NCBI RefSeq assembly: GCF_963662255.1
Contig: NW_026912192.1
Span: 496,001-560,000, forward strand
Length of the DNA stretch: 64,000 nt
Direction of reading: 5' to 3'
Origin: Cinclus cinclus
Lineage: Eukaryota; Chordata; Aves; Passeriformes; Cinclidae
Under the pieces are notes generated by a model, which did no database searches, was not told the origin of the DNA, and saw nothing but the letters and a program-made list of their open reading frames with translations. Below are positions 20,686-33,096 of the stretch, piece by piece. Every line of letters starts with the position of its first letter. Position 1 is the stretch's first letter. Made by a program: the position numbers and the translations under genes.

Positions 20686-22064
20686 CCGAGAGGCAGAGAG
20701 CACCTCGGCAGACACAGTGCAGAGGGAAAGGACACAGTATCCGAGGGAGCGTGGCGCCGCTTAGGCGGGCAAAGCAGAAAGGTGCCGCCCGGCACTGGCT
20801 TTGACTCCCTGAGCTTCCTTGCTAGGACAGCAGCTGCCGAAAGCTGGCAACTAGGCTGCCAGAGTGCAGAATGTCGGCGGTCTGGCACGCCTGCTTGCCG
20901 AAAGCCAGGATCAGCGAGACAGCGTGCTAGGCTCTGTTTCACAGCACCTTGGAGAACACGCCCTTGAAGAATGCCGTCTCTGCTCCGCAAAAGCTCTGCC
21001 ACAGTGAAGGTGGAAGAAGCAGCCTGTGGCCACGGGCAGAGCTGGTCAACAGCTGCGCCTAACTTTGCCAAGCTGCGAGAGCATTCTCAGCCGAGTTCTG
21101 CTTTGACAGAGCTATTGCTGAACTTTTGCAGCCCCGGAGGCTGCTGAAACCAAGGCTGTGTTCTGCCTCTTCATTCTTGCCTTCCTGTTCTCCAGCGAGA
21201 AGTGAAGCTCTGGCACGTCATTCAGCTTTGCCGCCTCTCTGCACGGAAAGCACTAGACAGAACTAGTGTGCTTCGTGCATGCTCTCTCCTCGCTTTTATG
21301 GTCACTGCTCTGCTTTTTGCTTGGCAGCGTTCAAAGGGTCCACGGCATACCTCTTGCACAGCGAGAGGTGGCCGGCGAGGAATACTTGCTGGCTTAAGTC
21401 GTTCCATGCTCAAGGCATTCATCAGAGCAGCACAATGCGGGAAAAGAGGGGGGAACATTGCAGGACAAATTTCTATGCTGGAACATGATTGTCTGCGAGA
21501 CAGCTCTCCGCAGCGCTAGTATTTGGCCAGGCTGAAATCAGCGCCACGGGAAGCCAATCTGACAAGCGGAGTGCAACGAGCGCGGCGATACGGGGCCACT
21601 TGGCAGGTGGCCGAAGAAAGACGGCTGCCCCGCGAATGTGGTGCCAGAAGGCAAGTTTCAGCAGGGCGTTCCGGGCGAGCTTAATGTGTAGCCGCAGTTG
21701 TTCTAGGCGAGATTGTAGCCGAGAAGCTTTCCGTCTCCATTCACGAGACAAGAAAAGCAGAACGCAATGGTCTAGAGGGTTGAGAAGAAAAGTGCTCGTA
21801 GCGAGCTCGTTGCGGCAGAAGCGAAAGCCAGGAGCAGCGTGCTCGCTGCGAGAAGTAGACGGCGCTTCGCCTCCTTGGGAAGGAAATCGCGTCTGGGCAC
21901 GAACGGCAGCCAGCGAAGCTTCAGAACAGCAGGCTGTTCTGCTCAGCGTACGAGCCTGAAGTGAGTGGCAAGGGCTAAGGGGACAGTTCCAAGGCATCTA
22001 GCTTTCCTGCTAGCAATGCCATTTCTACCCTGCTGTGGAAAACATTGTCCTTTGCCCTTCTGCT
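20686..22064 (+). repeat. Monomer 16 (B)
   Basis: Diagnostic states are A at 29 (GACACAG), C at 73, GA at 224-225, C at 277, C at 298, C at 447 (GCAGCCCCGG), T at 504, T at 533, A at 648, C at 906 and C at 1203. Confidence 0.95.
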
Positions 22065-23443
22065 CCGAGAGGCAGAGAGCACCTCGGCAGACGCAGTGCA
22101 GAGGGAAAGGACACAGTATCCGAGGGAGCGTGGCGCTGCTTAGGCGGGCAAAGCAGAAAGGTGCCGCCCGGCACTGGCTTTGACTCCCTGAGCTTCCTTG
22201 CTAGGACAGCAGCTGCCGAAAGCTGGCAACTAGGCTGCCAGAGTGCAGAATGTCGGCGGTCTGGCACGCCTGCTTGCCGAAAGCCAGTTTCAGCGAGACA
22301 GCGTGCTAGGCTCTGTTTCACAGCACCCTGGAGAACACGCACTTGAAGAATGCCCTCTCTGCTCCGCAAAAGCTCTGCCACAGTGAAGGTGGAAGAAGCA
22401 GCCTGTGGCCACGGGCAGAGCTGGTCAACAGCTGCGCCTAACTTTGCCAAGCTGCGAGAGCATTCTCAGCCGAGTTCTGCTTTGACAGAGCTATTGCTGA
22501 ACTTTTGCAGTCCCGGAGGCTGCTGAAACCAAGGCTGTGTTCTGCCTCTTCATTCTTGCCTTCCTGTGCTCCAGCGAGAAGTGAAGCTCTGGCACGGCAT
22601 TCAGCTTTGCCGCCTCTCTGCACGGAAAGCACTAGACAGAACTAGTGTGCTTCGTGCATGCTCTCTCCTCGCTTTTATGGTCACTGCTCTGCTTTTTGCT
22701 TGGCAGCGTTCAAAGGGTCCACGGCATACCTCTTGCACAGCGAGAGGTGGCCGGCGAGGAATACTTGCTGGCTTAAGTCGTTCCATGCTCAAGGCATTCA
22801 TCAGAGCAACACAATGCGGGAAAAGAGGGGGGAACATTGCAGGACAAATTTCTATGCTGGAACATGATTGTCTGCGAGACAGCTCTCCGCAGCGCTAGTA
22901 TTTGGCCAGGCTGAAATCAGCGCCACGGGAAGCCAATCTGACAAGCGGAGTGCAACGAGCGCGGCGATATGGGGCCACTTGGCAGGTGGTCGAAGAAAGA
23001 CGGCTGCCCCGCGAATGTGGTGCCAGAAGGCAAGTTTCAGCAGGGCGTTGCGGGCGAGCTTAATGTGTAGCCGCAGTTGTTCTAGGCGAGATTGTAGCCG
23101 AGAAGCTTTCCGTCTCCATTCACGAGACAAGAAAAGCAGAACGCAATGGTCTAGAGGGTTGAGAAGAAAAGTGCTCGTAGCGAGCTCGTTGCGGCAGAAG
23201 CGAAAGCCAGGAGCGGCGTGCTCGCTGCGAGAAGTAGACGGCGCTTCGCCTCCTTGGGAAGGAAATGGCGTCTGGGCACGAACGGCAGCCAGCGAAGCTT
23301 CAGAACAGCAGGCTGTTCTGCTCAGCGTACGAGCCTGAAGTGAGTGGCAAGGGCTAAGGGGACAGTTCCAAGGCATCTAGCTTTCCTGCTAGCAATGCCA
23401 TTTCTACCCTGCTGTGGAAAACATTGTCCTTTGCCCTTCTGCT
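22065..23443 (+). repeat. Monomer 17 (B)
   Basis: Diagnostic states are T at 73, TT at 224-225, C at 264, A at 277, C at 291, C at 298, G at 504, G at 533, the A/A/C haplotype at 745/749/753, T at 906, G at 986, G at 1151 and G at 1203. A T in AGGTGGTCGAAG (near 22,990) is private. G at 986 is otherwise seen only in monomer 9 of subfamily A. Confidence 0.95.
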
Positions 23444-24822
23444 CCGAGAGGCAGAGAGCACCTCGGCAGACACAGTGCAGAGGGAAAGGACACAGTATCC
23501 GAGGGAGCGTGGCGCTGCTTAGGCGGGCAAAGCAGAAAGGTGCCGCCCGGCACTGGCTTTGACTCCCTGAGCTTCCTTGCTAGGACAGCAGCTGCCGAAA
23601 GCTGGCAACTAGGCTGCCAGAGTGCAGAATGTCGGCGGTCTGGCACGCCTGCTTGCCGAAAGCCAGTTTCAGCGAGACAGCGTGCTAGGCTCTGTTTCAC
23701 AGCACCTTGGAGAACACGCCCTTGAAGAATGCCGTCTCTGTTCCGCAAAAGCTCTGCCACAGTGAAGGTGGAAGAAGCAGCCTGTGGCCACGGGCAGAGC
23801 TGTTCAACAGCTGCGCCTAACTTTCCCAAGCTGCGAGAGCATTCTCAGCCGAGTTCTGCTTTGACAGAGCTATTGCTGAACTTTTGCAGCCCCGGAGGCT
23901 GCTGAAACCAAGGCTGTGTTCTGCCTCTTCATTCTTGCCTTCCTGTTCTCCAGCGAGAAGTGAAGCTCTGGCACGTCATTCAGCTTTGCCGCCTCTCTGC
24001 ACGGAAAGCACTAGACAGAACTAGTGTGCTTCCTGCATGCTCTCTCCTCGCTTTTATGGTCACTGCTCTGCTTTTTGCTTGGCAGCGTTCAAAGGGTCCA
24101 CGGCATACCTCTTGCACAGCGAGAGGTGGCCGGCGAGGAATACTTGCTGGCTTAAGTCGTTCCATGCTCAAGGCATTCATCAGAGCAACACAATGGGGGA
24201 AAAGAGGGGGGAACATTGCAGGACAAATTTCTATGCTGGAACATGATTGTCTGCGAGACAGCTCTCCGCAGCGCTAGTATTTGGCCAGGCTGAAATCAGC
24301 GCCACGGGAAGCCAATCTGACAAGCGGAGTGCAACGAGCGCGGCGATATGGGGCCACTTGGCAGGTGGCCGAAGAAAGACGGCTGCCCCGCGAATGTGGT
24401 GCCAGAAGGCAAGTTTCAGCAGGGCGTTCCGGGCGAGCTTAATGTGTAGCCGCAGTTGTTCTAGGCGAGATTGTAGCCGAGAAGCTTTCCGTCTCCATTC
24501 ACGAGACAAGAAAAGCAGAACGCAATGGTCTAGAGGGTTGAGAAGAAAAGTGCTCGTAGCGAGCTCGTTGCGGCAGAAGCGAAAGCCAGGAGCGGCGTGC
24601 TCGCTGCGAGAAGTAGACGGCGCTTCGCCTCCTTGGGAAGGAAATCGCGTCTGGGCACGAACGGCAGCCAGCGAAGCTTCAGAACAGCAGGCTGTTCTGC
24701 TCAGCGTACGAGCCTGAAGTGAGTGGCAAGGGCTAAGGGGACAGTTCCAAGGCATCTAGCTTTCCTGCTAGCAATGCCATTTCTACCCTGCTGTGGAAAA
24801 CATTGTCCTTTGCCCTTCTGCT
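23444..24822 (+). repeat. Monomer 18 (B)
   Basis: Diagnostic states are A at 29, T at 73, TT at 224-225, C at 277, C at 382 (A-like), C at 447, T at 504, T at 533, C at 590, the A/A/G haplotype, T at 906, G at 1151 and C at 1203. A T in GAGCTGTTCAAC (near 23,803) is private. Confidence 0.95.
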
Positions 24823-26201
24823 CCGAGAGGCAGAGAGCACCTCGGCAGACGCAGTGCAGAGGGAAAGGACACAGTATCCGAGGGAGCGTGGCGCCGCTTA
24901 GGCGGGCAAAGCAGAAAGGTGCCGCCCGGCACTGGCTTTGACTCCCTGAGCTTCCTTGCTAGGACAGCAGCTGCCGAAAGCTGGCAACTAGGCTGCCAGA
25001 GTGCAGAATGTCGGCGGTCTGGCACGCCTGCTTGCCGAAAGCCAGGATCAGCGAGACAGCGTGCTAGGCTCTGTTTCACAGCACCTTGGAGAACACGCCC
25101 TTGAAGAATGCCGTCTCTGCTCCGCAAAAGCTCTGCCACAGTGAAGGTGGAAGAAGCAGCCTGTGGCCACGGGCAGAGCTGGTCAACAGCTGCGCCTAAC
25201 TTTGCCAAGCTGCGAGAGCATTCTCAGCCGAGTTCTGCTTTGACAGAGCTATTGCTGAACTTTTGCAGTCCCGGAGGCTGCTGAAACCAAGGCTGTGTTC
25301 TGCCTCTTCATTCTTGCCTTCCTGTTCTCCAGCGAGAAGTGAAGCTCTGGCACGTCATTCAGCTTTGCCGCCTCTCTGCACGGAAAGCACTAGACAGAAC
25401 TAGTGTGCTTCGTGCATGCTCTCTCCTCGCTTTTATGGTCACTGCTCTGCTTTTTGCTTGGCAGCGTTCAAAGGGTCCACGGCATACCTCTTGCACAGCG
25501 AGAGGTGGCCGGCGAGGAATACTTGCTGGCTTAAGTCGTTCCATGCTCAAGGCATTCATCAGAGCAACACAATGGGGGAAAAGAGGGGGGAACATTGCAG
25601 GACAAATTTCTATGCTGGAACATGATTGTCTGCGAGACAGCTCTCCGCAGCGCTAGTATTTGGCCAGGCTGAAATCAGCGCCACGGGAAGCCAATCTGAC
25701 AAGCGGAGTGCAACGAGCGCGGCGATATGGGGCCACTTGGCAGGTGGCCGAAGAAAGACGGCTGCCCCGCGAATGTGGTGCCAGAAGGCAAGTTTCAGCA
25801 GGGCGTTCCGGGCGAGCTTAATGTGTAGCCGCAGTTGTTCTAGGCGAGATTGTAGCCGAGAAGCTTTCCGTCTCCATTCACGAGACAAGAAAAGCAGAAC
25901 GCAATGGTCTAGAGGGTTGAGAAGAAAAGTGCTCGTAGCGAGCTCGTTGCGGCAGAAGCGAAAGCCAGGAGCGGCGTGCTCGCTGCGAGAAGTAGACGGC
26001 GCTTCGCCTCCTTGGGAAGGAAATCGCGTCTGGGCACGAACGGCAGCCAGCGAAGCTTCAGAACAGCAGGCTGTTCTGCTCAGCGTACGAGCCTGAAGTG
26101 AGTGGCAAGGGCTAAGGGGACAGTTCCAAGGCATCTAGCTTTCCTGCTAGCAATGCCATTTCTACCCTGCTGTGGAAAACATTGTCCTTTGCCCTTCTGC
26201 T
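24823..26201 (+). repeat. Monomer 19 (B)
   Basis: Diagnostic states are C at 73, GA at 224-225, C at 277, C at 298, T at 504, T at 533, A at 648, the A/A/G haplotype, T at 906, G at 1151 and C at 1203. Monomers 19-21 are nearly identical neighbours. Confidence 0.95.
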
Positions 26202-27580
26202 CCGAGAGGCAGAGAGCACCTCGGCAGACGCAGTGCAGAGGGAAAGGACACAGTATCCGAGGGAGCGTGGCGCCGCTTAGGCGGGCAAAGCAGAAAGGTG
26301 CCGCCCGGCACTGGCTTTGACTCCCTGAGCTTCCTTGCTAGGACAGCAGCTGCCGAAAGCTGGCAACTAGGCTGCCAGAGTGCAGAATGTCGGCGGTCTG
26401 GCACGCCTGCTTGCCGAAAGCCAGGATCAGCGAGACAGCGTGCTAGGCTCTGTTTCACAGCACCTTGGAGAACACGCCCTTGAAGAATGCCGTCTCTGTT
26501 CCGCAAAAGCTCTGCCACAGTGAAGGTGGAAGAAGCAGCCTGTGGCCACGGGCAGAGCTGGTCAACAGCTGCGCCTAACTTTCCCAAGCTGCGAGAGCAT
26601 TCTCAGCCGAGTTCTGCTTTGACAGAGCTATTGCTGAACTTTTGCAGTCCCGGAGGCTGCTGAAACCAAGGCTGTGTTCTGCCTCTTCATTCTTGCCTTC
26701 CTGTTCTCCAGCGAGAAGTGAAGCTCTGGCACGTCATTCAGCTTTGCCGCCTCTCTGCACGGAAAGCACTAGACAGAACTAGTGTGCTTCGTGCATGCTC
26801 TCTCCTCGCTTTTATGGTCACTGCTCTGCTTTTTGCTTGGCAGCGTTCAAAGGGTCCACGGCATACCTCTTGCACAGCGAGAGGTGGCCGGCGAGGAATA
26901 CTTGCTGGCTTAAGTCGTTCCATGCTCAAGGCATTCATCAGAGCAACACAATGCGGGAAAAGAGGGGGGAACATTGCAGGACAAATTTCTATGCTGGAAC
27001 ATGATTGTCTGCGAGACAGCTCTCCGCAGCGCTAGTATTTGGCCAGGCTGAAATCAGCGCCACGGGAAGCCAATCTGACAAGCGGAGTGCAACGAGCGCG
27101 GCGATATGGGGCCACTTGGCAGGTGGCCGAAGAAAGACGGCTGCCCCGCGAATGTGGTGCCAGAAGGCAAGTTTCAGCAGGGCGTTCCGGGCGAGCTTAA
27201 TGTGTAGCCGCAGTTGTTCTAGGCGAGATTGTAGCCGAGAAGCTTTCCGTCTCCATTCACGAGACAAGAAAAGCAGAACGCAATGGTCTAGAGGGTTGAG
27301 AAGAAAAGTGCTCGTAGCGAGCTCGTTGCGGCAGAAGCGAAAGCCAGGAGCGGCGTGCTCGCTGCGAGAAGTAGACGGCGCTTCGCCTCCTTGGGAAGGA
27401 AATCGCGTCTGGGCACGAACGGCAGCCAGCGAAGCTTCAGAACAGCAGGCTGTTCTGCTCAGCGTACGAGCCTGAAGTGAGTGGCAAGGGCTAAGGGGAC
27501 AGTTCCAAGGCATCTAGCTTTCCTGCTAGCAATGCCATTTCTACCCTGCTGTGGAAAACATTGTCCTTTGCCCTTCTGCT
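26202..27580 (+). repeat. Monomer 20 (B)
   Basis: It is close to monomer 19 but has T at 298, C at 382 (A-like) and the A/A/C haplotype at 745/749/753. Confidence 0.95.
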
Positions 27581-28959
27581 CCGAGAGGCAGAGAGCACCT
27601 CGGCAGACGCAGTGCAGAGGGAAAGGACACAGTATCCGAGGGAGCGTGGCGCCGCTTAGGCGGGCAAAGCAGAAAGGTGCCGCCCGGCACTGGCTTTGAC
27701 TCCCTGAGCTTCCTTGCTAGGACAGCAGCTGCCGAAAGCTGGCAACTAGGCTGCCAGAGTGCAGAATGTCGGCGGTCTGGCACGCCTGCTTGCCGAAAGC
27801 CAGGATCAGCGAGACAGCGTGCTAGGCTCTGTTTCACAGCACCTTGGAGAACACGCCCTTGAAGAATGCCGTCTCTGCTCCGCAAAAGCTCTGCCACAGT
27901 GAAGGTGGAAGAAGCAGCCTGTGGCCACGGGCAGAGCTGGTCAACAGCTGCGCCTAACTTTGCCAAGCTGCGAGAGCATTCTCAGCCGAGTTCTGCTTTG
28001 ACAGAGCTATTGCTGAACTTTTGCAGTCCCGGAGGCTGCTGAAACCAAGGCTGTGTTCTGCCTCTTCATTCTTGCCTTCCTGTTCTCCAGCGAGAAGTGA
28101 AGCTCTGGCACGTCATTCAGCTTTGCCGCCTCTCTGCACGGAAAGCACTAGACAGAACTAGTGTGCTTCGTGCATGCTCTCTCCTCGCTTTTATGGTCAC
28201 TGCTCTGCTTTTTGCTTGGCAGCGTTCAAAGGGTCCACGGCATACCTCTTGCACAGCGAGAGGTGGCCGGCGAGGAATACTTGCTGGCTTAAGTCGTTCC
28301 ATGCTCAAGGCATTCATCAGAGCAACACAATGGGGGAAAAGAGGGGGGAACATTGCAGGACAAATTTCTATGCTGGAACATGATTGTCTGCGAGACAGCT
28401 CTCCGCAGCGCTAGTATTTGGCCAGGCTGAAATCAGCGCCACGGGAAGCCAATCTGACAAGCGGAGTGCAACGAGCGCGGCGATACGGGGCCACTTGGCA
28501 GGTGGCCGAAGAAAGACGGCTGCCCCGCGAATGTGGTGCCAGAAGGCAAGTTTCAGCAGGGCGTTCCGGGCGAGCTTAATGTGTAGCCGCAGTTGTTCTA
28601 GGCGAGATTGTAGCCGAGAAGCTTTCCGTCTCCATTCACGAGACAAGAAAAGCAGAACGCAATGGTCTAGAGGGTTGAGAAGAAAAGTGCTCGTAGCGAG
28701 CTCGTTGCGGCAGAAGCGAAAGCCAGGAGCGGCGTGCTCGCTGCGAGAAGTAGACGGCGCTTCGCCTCCTTGGGAAGGAAATCGCGTCTGGGCACGAACG
28801 GCAGCCAGCGAAGCTTCAGAACAGCAGGCTGTTCTGCTCAGCGTACGAGCCTGAAGTGAGTGGCAAGGGCTAAGGGGACAGTTCCAAGGCATCTAGCTTT
28901 CCTGCTAGCAATGCCATTTCTACCCTGCTGTGGAAAACATTGTCCTTTGCCCTTCTGCT
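27581..28959 (+). repeat. Monomer 21 (B)
   Basis: It is close to monomer 19 (C at 298, G at 382, A/A/G haplotype) but has C at 906 (GATACGGGG). Confidence 0.95.
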
Positions 28960-30338
28960 CCGAGAGGCAGAGAGCACCTCGGCAGACGCAGTGCAGAGGG
29001 AAAGGACACAGTATCCGAGGGAGCGTGGCGCCGCTTAGGCGGGCAAAGCAGAAAGGTGCCGCCCGGCACTGGCTTTGACTCCCTGAGCTTCCTTGCTAGG
29101 ACAGCAGCTGCCGAAAGCTGGCAACTAGGCTGCCAGAGTGCAGAATGTCGGCGGTCTGGCACGCCTGCTTGCCGAAAGCCAGGATCAGCGAGACAGCGTG
29201 CTAGGCTCTGTTTCACAGCACCTTGGAGAACACGCCCTTGAAGAATGCCGTCTCTGTTCCGCAAAAGCTCTGCCACAGTGAAGGTGGAAGAAGCAGCCTG
29301 TGGCCACGGGCAGAGCTGGTCAACAGCTGCGCCTAACTTTGCCAAGCTGCGAGAGCATTCTCAGCCGAGTTCTGCTTTGACAGAGCTATTGCTGAACTTT
29401 TGCAGTCCCGGAGGCTGCTGAAACCAAGGCTGTGTTCTGCCTCTTCATTCTTGCCTTCCTGTTCTCCAGCGAGAAGTGAAGCTCTGGCACGGCATTCAGC
29501 TTTGCCGCCTCTCTGCACGGAAAGCACTAGACAGAACTAGTGTGCTTCGTGCATGCTCTCTCCTCGCTTTTATGGTCACTGCTCTGCTTTTTGCTTGGCA
29601 GCGTTCCAAGGGTCCACGGCATACCTCTTGCACAGCGAGAGGTGGCCGGCGAGGAATACTTGCTGGCTTAAGTCGTTCCATGCTCAAGGCATTCATCAGA
29701 GCAGCACAATGCGGGAAAAGAGGGGGGAACATTGCAGGACAAATTTCTATGCTGGAACATGATTGTCTGCGAGACAGCTCTCCGCAGCGCTAGTATTTGG
29801 CCAGGCTGAAATCAGCGCCACGGGAAGCCAATCTGACAAGCGGAGTGCAACGAGCGCGGCGATACGGGGCCACTTGGCAGGTGGCCGAAGAAAGACGGCT
29901 GCCCCGCGAATGTGGTGCCAGAAGGCAAGTTTCAGCAGGGCGTTCCGGGCGAGCTTAATGTGTAGCCGCAGTTGTTCTAGGCGAGATTGTAGCCGAGAAG
30001 CTTTCCGTCTCCATTCACGAGACAAGAAAAGCAGAACGCAATGGTCTAGAGGGTTGAGAAGAAAAGTGCTCGTAGCGAGCTCGTTGCGGCAGAAGCGAAA
30101 GCCAGGAGCAGCGTGCTCGCTGCGAGAAGTAGACGGCGCTTCGCCTCCTTGGGAAGGAAATGGCGTCTGGGCACGAACGGCAGCCAGCGAAGCTTCAGAA
30201 CAGCAGGCTGTTCTGCTCAGCGTACGAGCCTGAAGTGAGTGGCAAGGGCTAAGGGGACAGTTCCAAGGCATCTAGCTTTCCTGCTAGCAATGCCATTTCT
30301 ACCCTGCTGTGGAAAACATTGTCCTTTGCCCTTCTGCT
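28960..30338 (+). repeat. Monomer 22 (B)
   Basis: Diagnostic states are C at 73, GA at 224-225, C at 277, T at 504 with G at 533, C at 648, the G/A/C haplotype, C at 906, A at 1151 and G at 1203. The same haplotype returns as monomer 29. Confidence 0.95.
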
Positions 30339-31717
30339 CCGAGAGGCAGAGAGCACCTCGGCAGACGCAGTGCAGAGGGAAAGGACACAGTATCCGAGGG
30401 AGCGTGGCGCTGCTTAGGCGGGCAAAGCAGAAAGGTGCCGCCCGGCACTGGCTTTGACTCCCTGAGCTTCCTTGCTAGGACAGCAGCTGCCGAAAGCTGG
30501 CAACTAGGCTGCCAGAGTGCAGAATGTCGGCGGTCTGGCACGCCTGCTTGCCGAAAGCCAGTTTCAGCGAGACAGCGTGCTAGGCTCTGTTTCACAGCAC
30601 CTTGGAGAACACGCCCTTGAAGAATGCCGTCTCTGTTCCGCAAAAGCTCTGCCACAGTGAAGGTGGAAGAAGCAGCCTGTGGCCACGGGCAGAGCTGGTC
30701 AACAGCTGCGCCTAACTTTGCCAAGCTGCGAGAGCATTCTCAGCCGAGTTCTGCTTTGACAGAGCTATTGCTGAACTTTTGCAGTCCCGGAGGCTGCTGA
30801 AACCAAGGCTGTGTTCTGCCTCTTCATTCTTGCCTTCCTGTTCTCCAGCGAGAAGTGAAGCTCTGGCACGTCATTCAGCTTTGCCGCCTCTCTGCACGGA
30901 AAGCACTAGACAGAACTAGTGTGCTTCGTGCATGCTCTCTCCTCGCTTTTATGGTCACTGCTCTGCTTTTTGCTTGGCAGCGTTCAAAGGGTCCACGGCA
31001 TACCTCTTGCACAGCGAGAGGTGGCCGGCGAGGAATACTTGCTGGCTTAAGTCGTTCCATGCTCAAGGCATTCATCAGAGCAACACCATGGGGGAAAAGA
31101 GGGGGGAACATTGCAGGACAAATTTCTATGCTGGAACATGATTGTCTGCGAGACAGCTCTCCGCAGCGCTAGTATTTGGCCAGGCTGAAATCAGCGCCAC
31201 GGGAAGCCAATCTGACAAGCGGAGTGCAACGAGCGCGGCGATATGGGGCCACTTGGCAGGTGGCCGAAGAAAGACGGCTGCCCCGCGAATGTGGTGCCAG
31301 AAGGCAAGTTTCAGCAGGGCGTTCCGGGCGATCTTAATGTGTAGCCGCAGTTGTTCTAGGCGAGATTGTAGCCGAGAAGCTTTCCGTCTCCATTCACGAG
31401 ACAAGAAAAGCAGAACGCAATGGTCTAGAGGGTTGAGAAGAAAAGTGCTCGTAGCGAGCTCGTTGCGGCAGAAGCGAAAGCCAGGAGCGGCGTGCTCGCT
31501 GCGAGAAGTAGACGGCGCTTCGCCTCCTTGGGAAGGAAATCGCGTCTGGGCACGAACGGCAGCCAGCGAAGCTTCAGAACAGCAGGCTGTTCTGCTCAGC
31601 GTACGAGCCTGAAGTGAGTGGCAAGGGCTAAGGGGACAGTTCCAAGGCATCTAGCTTTCCTGCTAGCAATGCCATTTCTACCCTGCTGTGGAAAACATTG
31701 TCCTTTGCCCTTCTGCT
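30339..31717 (+). repeat. Monomer 23 (B with an A-type patch)
   Basis: Diagnostic states are T at 73, TT at 224-225, T at 504, T at 533, A at 648, T at 906, T at 994 (GCGATCTTAAT), G at 1151 and C at 1203. It alone among B copies has the A haplotype A/C/G at 745/749/753 (31,083-31,091). Confidence 0.95.
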
Positions 31718-33096
31718 CCGAGAGGCAGAGAGCACCTCGGCAGACGCAGTGCAGAGGGAAAGGACACAGTATCCGAGGGAGCGTGGCGCCGCTTAGGCGG
31801 GCAAAGCAGAAAGGTGCCGCCCGGCACTGGCTTTGACTCCCTGAGCTTCCTTGCTAGGACAGCAGCTGCCGAAAGCTGGCAACTAGGCTGCCAGAGTGCA
31901 GAATGTCGGCGGTCTGGCACGCCTGCTTGCCGAAAGCCAGGATCAGCGAGACAGCGTGCTAGGCTCTGTTTCACAGCACCTTGGAGAACACGCCCTTGAA
32001 GAATGCCGTCTCTGTTCCGCAAAAGCTCTGCCACAGTGAAGGTGGAAGAAGCAGCCTGTGGCCACGGGCAGAGCTGGTCAACAGCTGCGCCTAACTTTGC
32101 CAAGCTGCGAGAGCATTCTCAGCCGAGTTCTGCTTTGACAGAGCTATTGCTGAACTTTTGCAGTCCCGGAGGCTGCTGAAACCAAGGCTGTGTTCTGCCT
32201 CTTCATTCTTGCCTTCCTGTGCTCCAGCGAGAAGTGAAGCTCTGGCACGTCATTCAGCTTTGCCGCCTCTCTGCACGGAAAGCACTAGACAGAACTAGTG
32301 TGCTTCGTGCATGCTCTCTCCTCGCTTTTATGGTCACTGCTCTGCTTTTTGCTTGGCAGCGTTCAAAGGGTCCACGGCATACCTCTTGCACAGCGAGAGG
32401 TGGCCGGAGAGGAATACTTGCTGGCTTAAGTCGTTCCATGCTCAAGGCATTCATCAGAGCAACACAATGGGGGAAAAGAGGGGGGAACATTGCAGGACAA
32501 ATTTCTATGCTGGAACATGATTGTCTGCGAGACAGCTCTCCGCAGCGCTAGTATTTGGCCAGGCTGAAATCAGCGCCACGGGAAGCCAATCTGACAAGCG
32601 GAGTGCAACGAGCGCGGCGATACGGGGCCACTTGACAGGTGGCCGAAGAAAGACGGCTGCCCCGCGAATGTGGTGCCAGAAGGCAAGTTTCAGCAGGGCG
32701 TTCCGGGCGAGCTTAATGTGTAGCCGCAGTTGTTCTAGGCGAGATTGTAGCCGAGAAGCTTTCCGTCTCCATTCACGAGACAAGAAAAGCAGAACGCAAT
32801 GGTCTAGAGGGTTGAGAAGAAAAGTGCTCGTAGCGAGCTCGTTGCGGCAGAAGCGAAAGCCAGGAGCAGCGTGCTCGCTGCGAGAAGTAGACGGCGCTTC
32901 GCCTCCTTGGGAAGGAAATGGCGTCTGGGCACGAACGGCAGCCAGCGAAGCTTCAGAACAGCAGGCTGTTCTGCTCAGCGTACGAGCCTGAAGTGAGTGG
33001 CAAGGGCTAAGGGGACAGTTCCAAGGCATCTAGCTTTCCTGCTAGCAATGCCATTTCTACCCTGCTGTGGAAAACATTGTCCTTTGCCCTTCTGCT
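31718..33096 (+). repeat. Monomer 24 (B)
   Basis: Diagnostic states are C at 73, GA at 224-225, G at 504, T at 533, the A/A/G haplotype, C at 906, A at 918 (CACTTGACAGG), A at 1151 and G at 1203. A private A gives GGCCGGAGAGG near 32,408. Confidence 0.95.
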
